DNA of 5,032 nt from Phycisphaerales bacterium. GTDB taxonomy: Bacteria; Planctomycetota; Phycisphaerae; Phycisphaerales; UBA1924. Made by a program: the position numbers and the translations under genes. The first letter of the stretch is position 1. Every line of letters begins with the position of its first letter. The notes beneath the pieces are model-generated. The model was given only the letters and a program-made list of their open reading frames with translations, ran no database searches and had not been told where the DNA came from. Location of the stretch: assembly GCA_029260415.1 (NCBI GenBank), contig JAJDDH010000286.1, positions 1 to 5,032 on the forward strand. The letters are read 5' to 3'. Positions 2,648 through 5,032 of this stretch are shown here, piece by piece.

Positions 2648-5032
2648 GAGACGCCCCCCCCGACGGGTGACGCGGGGTACGCCGATGCGGGGAACGTGTA
2701 CTTCCGCGACGACGAGCTGACGCAGATCACGGTCACGATGGACCAGATGGATCTGGAGGCGATGATCGCCGACCCGTTCAACAACACGTACCGCCCGTGC
2801 GTGGTCCACATCCTGAACTCGCAGGTCGATGAGATGGTGCTGGACGTGGCGATCCGCCCGCGCGGCAACACGGCCCGGGGCGCGACGAAAAAGTCGTGGA
2901 AGATCAAGTTCAACGAGTTTGTGCCCGGGCGCGAGGTGCACGGGCTGGAGAAGCTCAACCTCAACGGGCACCAGAACGACCCCTCGGTCGTGCGCGGCAA
3001 GCTGGCGTGGGACGTGTACAACGCGTTCGGCGTGCCCTCGCCGCGGGCGTCGATGGCGCGGCTGGTGATCAACGACGGGTCGCTCGTGGACGACGTGTAC
3101 GCCAACGTGGAGCAGATCGACGACGAGTTCCTGGCCGCGTGGTTCGGTGACGACACGGGCAACCTGTACCAGTGCACCTACAAGGGCGAGCGTGCGGACC
3201 TGCGTTTTGTCCCGCCCGGGGACGCCGCGGCGTACGCCACGCTGGGCACGCCCACGTACGAGCTGGAGAACGACAGCGGGATGCTCCAGCACGCGGATCT
3301 GGCTGCGTTTATCGCGTTCATCGAGGACAGCGACGACGCGACGTTCGCCGCGGAGATCGTCGACCGCTTCAGCGTGGACAACTTCCTGCGCGCGATGGCG
3401 GTGGACTGCGCCAACGGGCACTGGGACAACCTGTGGTACGGGGCCAACAACTACTTCCTGTACGTGAACCCCGACTCGGGTGTGGTCGAGTACATCCCGT
3501 ACGATCTGGATAACTCGTACGGGATCGATTTCTTCTCGACGGACTGGGCGAGCCGCCCGCCCGAGACGTTCGGCGATGGTGGGTTCGGCTGGGATTTCTC
3601 CAGCCCGTTCGGCGGGGGCGCCGAGCCGCCGCTGGTGCGCCGGATCTTCGAGATCGACGCGTACCGGGACCAGTACTTCAGGTACATCCGCGAGCTGGTC
3701 GGGGCGGTGGGCGAGCCCGCGGACCCGGTGGAGACTGGCTACCCCGACACGGACGGTGACGTGTTCCTCGCGCTCACGGACCCGCACTTCGACATCCTGG
3801 GCGTGTCGCTGGCCAATGACGAGGACGCGCTGCTGGCTTCGGTGCAGGTCGCTGGGCCGATCGACGTGGGCGGCGCGACGGATCAGGCGCGGATCGTGTT
3901 TTTCTTCGACACCGGTCCGGGGGGCTCGACGACGAACCCGTGGGGGCGGGAGATTGTCACGCCTGTCAACGCGGACTACTTCCTGGGCTCGTGGACCGAC
4001 AACGGCGGCGGGTTCCTGCTCTACGAGTGGAACGGCGGCTGGGACCTGATCCACGCGAGCTTCGACAACCCCGGGGGGATCGATCAGGACCTGAGCGACA
4101 CGGCGCTGGGCGTTGCCCGCTACCGGGTCCCGCTGGCCCGTCTGGGGCTGACGGACACGGACAGCTTCGACTTTGATGTCGTCACGACAAACGACCGGGG
4201 CGTGGGCTTCGAGCCTGGGCTGGATCACCTCTCCAACCCGGCGCCCGCGACACCCGATTACGACACCGCCTCGGTCGCGGGGGTGTACCCGACGCACACG
4301 CTCTCGCCGTACGACGGCGGGGCGGTCGGGGGCGTGGAAGGGCCCTTCACGCTGGCGCCGCGGGAGATGCACATCGATGCGCTGCAGACGATGCTGGCGC
4401 CGTACGCGTTCATGGGGTCGTACGCGGGCGGGGCGGCGGACTACGGGTACACCCACGCGGACTTTCTCGCGTCGTACACGCAGCCGGCGAGCTACGGCGG
4501 GGGGGGCCCATGGGCCTGGGGCGTGAAGCCGTACATCGAGGCTCGGACGGCATACCTTCGCGCCAGCACGCCCGAGCCTGTGGGGCTGCCCAGCGTGTTC
4601 GTCAACGAGGTCATCGCGAGCAATGACTCGATCATCATGGACGAGGCGGGGCAGTTCGAGGACTTCATCGAGCTGTACAACGCGGGCGACGCGAGCGTGG
4701 ATCTGTCGGGGATGTGGCTCTCGGATGACCCGGGCGTGCCCCGCAAGTGGCAGATCCCGGGGGGCACGACGATCGGCGCGGGCGACTTCCTGCTGATCTG
4801 GGCGGACAACGACCCGCTGGACGGGCCGCTGCACGCGACGTTCGGGCTGGGCGGCGGGGGGGAGACAGTCTCGCTCTCGCACACCGACGCCCAGGGCGCG
4901 GTGCTGATCGACAGCCTGACGTACCCGGGCCTGCTGCCCGACCAGTCGTACGGGCGCTTCCCGGACGGATCGGACATGCTCGAGGTGTTCTGCGCCGTGA
5001 CGCCCGCGGCGCCCAACAATCCCGACGACGCG
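2591..5032 (+). CDS. Secreted CotH kinase family protein with inserted CBM9/DOMON-like domain and lamin-tail domain (3' truncated)
   Basis: The frame is open for 814 codons from GTG 2591 to the right edge, so the C-terminus is missing. Residues 1-19 are a signal peptide (KRWHAVVVLAMGTAISGA, cut before E20). Residues about 37-378 are the main part of a CotH-type atypical protein kinase: R-G-N at 91-93 with KKSWKIKF at 100-107, N-V-E-Q-I-D with E174, N-L-Y at 191-193, H-W-D-N at 277-280 and I-P-Y-D-L-D-N with the metal-binding D305 and D307. Residues about 378-585 are a beta-rich segment unlike CotH. Residues about 588-656 return to the CotH C-terminal helices (ending VKPYIEARTAYLRAS). Residues 666 onward form a lamin-tail domain (VFVNEVIASN, FIELYNAG, WQIPGGTTIGAGDFL, SYGRFPDGS). 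Bacillus CotH phosphorylates spore-coat proteins; the target here is unknown and is probably extracellular. All key motifs are present, so activity is plausible. A dockerin-like tail may follow beyond the edge, as in both neighbours. Confidence 0.9.
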   Translation, partial: MKRWHAVVVLAMGTAISGAETPPPTGDAGYADAGNVYFRDDELTQITVTMDQMDLEAMIADPFNNTYRPCVVHILNSQVDEMVLDVAIRPRGNTARGATKKSWKIKFNEFVPGREVHGLEKLNLNGHQNDPSVVRGKLAWDVYNAFGVPSPRASMARLVINDGSLVDDVYANVEQIDDEFLAAWFGDDTGNLYQCTYKGERADLRFVPPGDAAAYATLGTPTYELENDSGMLQHADLAAFIAFIEDSDDATFAAEIVDRFSVDNFLRAMAVDCANGHWDNLWYGANNYFLYVNPDSGVVEYIPYDLDNSYGIDFFSTDWASRPPETFGDGGFGWDFSSPFGGGAEPPLVRRIFEIDAYRDQYFRYIRELVGAVGEPADPVETGYPDTDGDVFLALTDPHFDILGVSLANDEDALLASVQVAGPIDVGGATDQARIVFFFDTGPGGSTTNPWGREIVTPVNADYFLGSWTDNGGGFLLYEWNGGWDLIHASFDNPGGIDQDLSDTALGVARYRVPLARLGLTDTDSFDFDVVTTNDRGVGFEPGLDHLSNPAPATPDYDTASVAGVYPTHTLSPYDGGAVGGVEGPFTLAPREMHIDALQTMLAPYAFMGSYAGGAADYGYTHADFLASYTQPASYGGGGPWAWGVKPYIEARTAYLRASTPEPVGLPSVFVNEVIASNDSIIMDEAGQFEDFIELYNAGDASVDLSGMWLSDDPGVPRKWQIPGGTTIGAGDFLLIWADNDPLDGPLHATFGLGGGGETVSLSHTDAQGAVLIDSLTYPGLLPDQSYGRFPDGSDMLEVFCAVTPAAPNNPDDA
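2699..3721 (+). other. CotH kinase domain, main part
   Basis: This segment covers residues 37-377. It starts with the usual beta strand and helix (ITVTMDQMDLEAMIADPFNN) and includes the R-G-N-x(6)-K-K nucleotide-binding region (91-101), the E174 strand, the NLYQ turn (191-194, where K is more usual than Q), and the D279-N280 and D305-L-D307 catalytic/metal motifs. It stops after the helix RDQYFRYIRELVG, where the family normally continues directly into its C-terminal helices. Confidence 0.85.
3722..4345 (+). other. Beta-rich insert resembling a CBM9/DOMON-type module inside the CotH domain
   Basis: Residues about 378-585 read like a beta-sandwich binding module: D-x-D-G-D near the start, DPHFDILGVSLANDEDALLA, a strand ARIVFFFDTGPGG, an aromatic-rich stretch with ADYFLGSW and LYEWNGGWDLI, and the closing VARYRVPLARLGL and FDFDVVTTNDRG. 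The order of strands and the W/Y positions are those of CBM9 or glucodextranase-C-like domains, which often bind sugars. Family level is uncertain; the fact that it interrupts the CotH domain is better supported than its name. Confidence 0.6.
4352..4558 (+). other. CotH kinase domain, C-terminal helical part
   Basis: Residues about 588-656 contain EMHIDALQTMLAPYAFMGS, then a Y-x-H-A-D-F-L-A-S segment and the terminal VKPYIEARTAYLRAS. CotH domains normally end in this pattern (helix, Y-x-x-x-x-F, then a helix with I-x-x-R-x-x-Y/F-L). Its presence after the insert shows the kinase domain is completed, not truncated. Confidence 0.68.
4586..5032 (+). other. Lamin-tail (LTD) domain
   Basis: This is an immunoglobulin-like LTD domain with its standard landmarks: VFVNEVIASN, EDFIELYNAGDASVDLSGMWL, the W-Q-I-P-G-G-T-T-I strand, GDFLLIWADN, ETVSLSHTD and the closing SYGRFPDGS with A-P-N-N-P. 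LTD domains commonly follow CotH domains in secreted bacterial proteins and are presumed to mediate surface or ligand contacts. The domain looks essentially complete at the window edge. Confidence 0.85.

Noticed and set aside
3480..4049. Plus-strand frame of 189 codons overlapping the CotH gene.
   Set aside because: The translation is low-complexity R/S/T/W-rich, typical of an off-frame reading of high-GC DNA, and it lies wholly within a gene with well-supported domains.
923..4882. A 1319-codon open frame on the minus strand covering the second gene, the spacer and most of the third.
   Set aside because: Its codons are exactly opposite the codons of the plus-strand genes, so it stays open simply because those genes avoid TTA, CTA and TCA; it ends where the first gene uses CTA (923-925). 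Its translation is dominated by R, V, H, P and D with no recognisable domain, and the plus strand has clear domains, signal peptides and ribosome binding sites.

Overview
The window is high-GC bacterial DNA holding three genes in tandem on the + strand, all in the same reading frame. Each appears to encode an exported, repeat- or domain-built extracellular protein. Two of the three end in the same short C-terminal module: two dockerin-like half-repeats built around D-F-x-D-V-x-x-F-L, closing on a terminal G-C dipeptide followed by one or two residues. That module, the secreted FG-GAP and LVIVD proteins and the CotH-kinase/lamin-tail architecture are typical of planctomycetes of the Phycisphaerae type. 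This taxonomic reading is an inference from protein architecture, not a database result.

Layout. Positions 2-955 are the 3' part of a gene whose start lies before the window; it encodes LVIVD-type beta-propeller repeats followed by the dockerin-like tail. Positions 956-1033 are a short spacer with a 7-bp inverted repeat whose right arm contains the ribosome binding site of the next gene. Positions 1034-2476 are a complete gene: signal peptide, seven FG-GAP/VCBS-like blades (six with a canonical D-x-D/N-x-D-G-x-x-D loop) and the same dockerin-like tail. Positions 2477-2590 are a spacer with a possible promoter and a strong ribosome binding site. Positions 2591-5032 are a gene that runs off the right edge, starting at GTG: signal peptide, a CotH-family atypical kinase domain that appears to be split by a roughly 200-residue beta-rich insert resembling CBM9/DOMON-type modules, and a lamin-tail (LTD) domain. 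The reading frame is open for 814 codons to the last base.

How they fit together. No enzyme pathway links the genes. The common theme is export and probably shared cell-surface sorting or anchoring through the C-terminal module. The propellers look like binding or scaffold proteins, and the CotH protein is the only likely catalyst (secreted protein kinase fold). No RNA genes, mobile elements, CRISPR arrays or convincing rho-independent terminators were seen. A very long open frame on the minus strand (923-4882) is judged to be a codon-usage shadow. The most interesting item is the interrupted CotH domain; no clearly new multi-gene system is evident.
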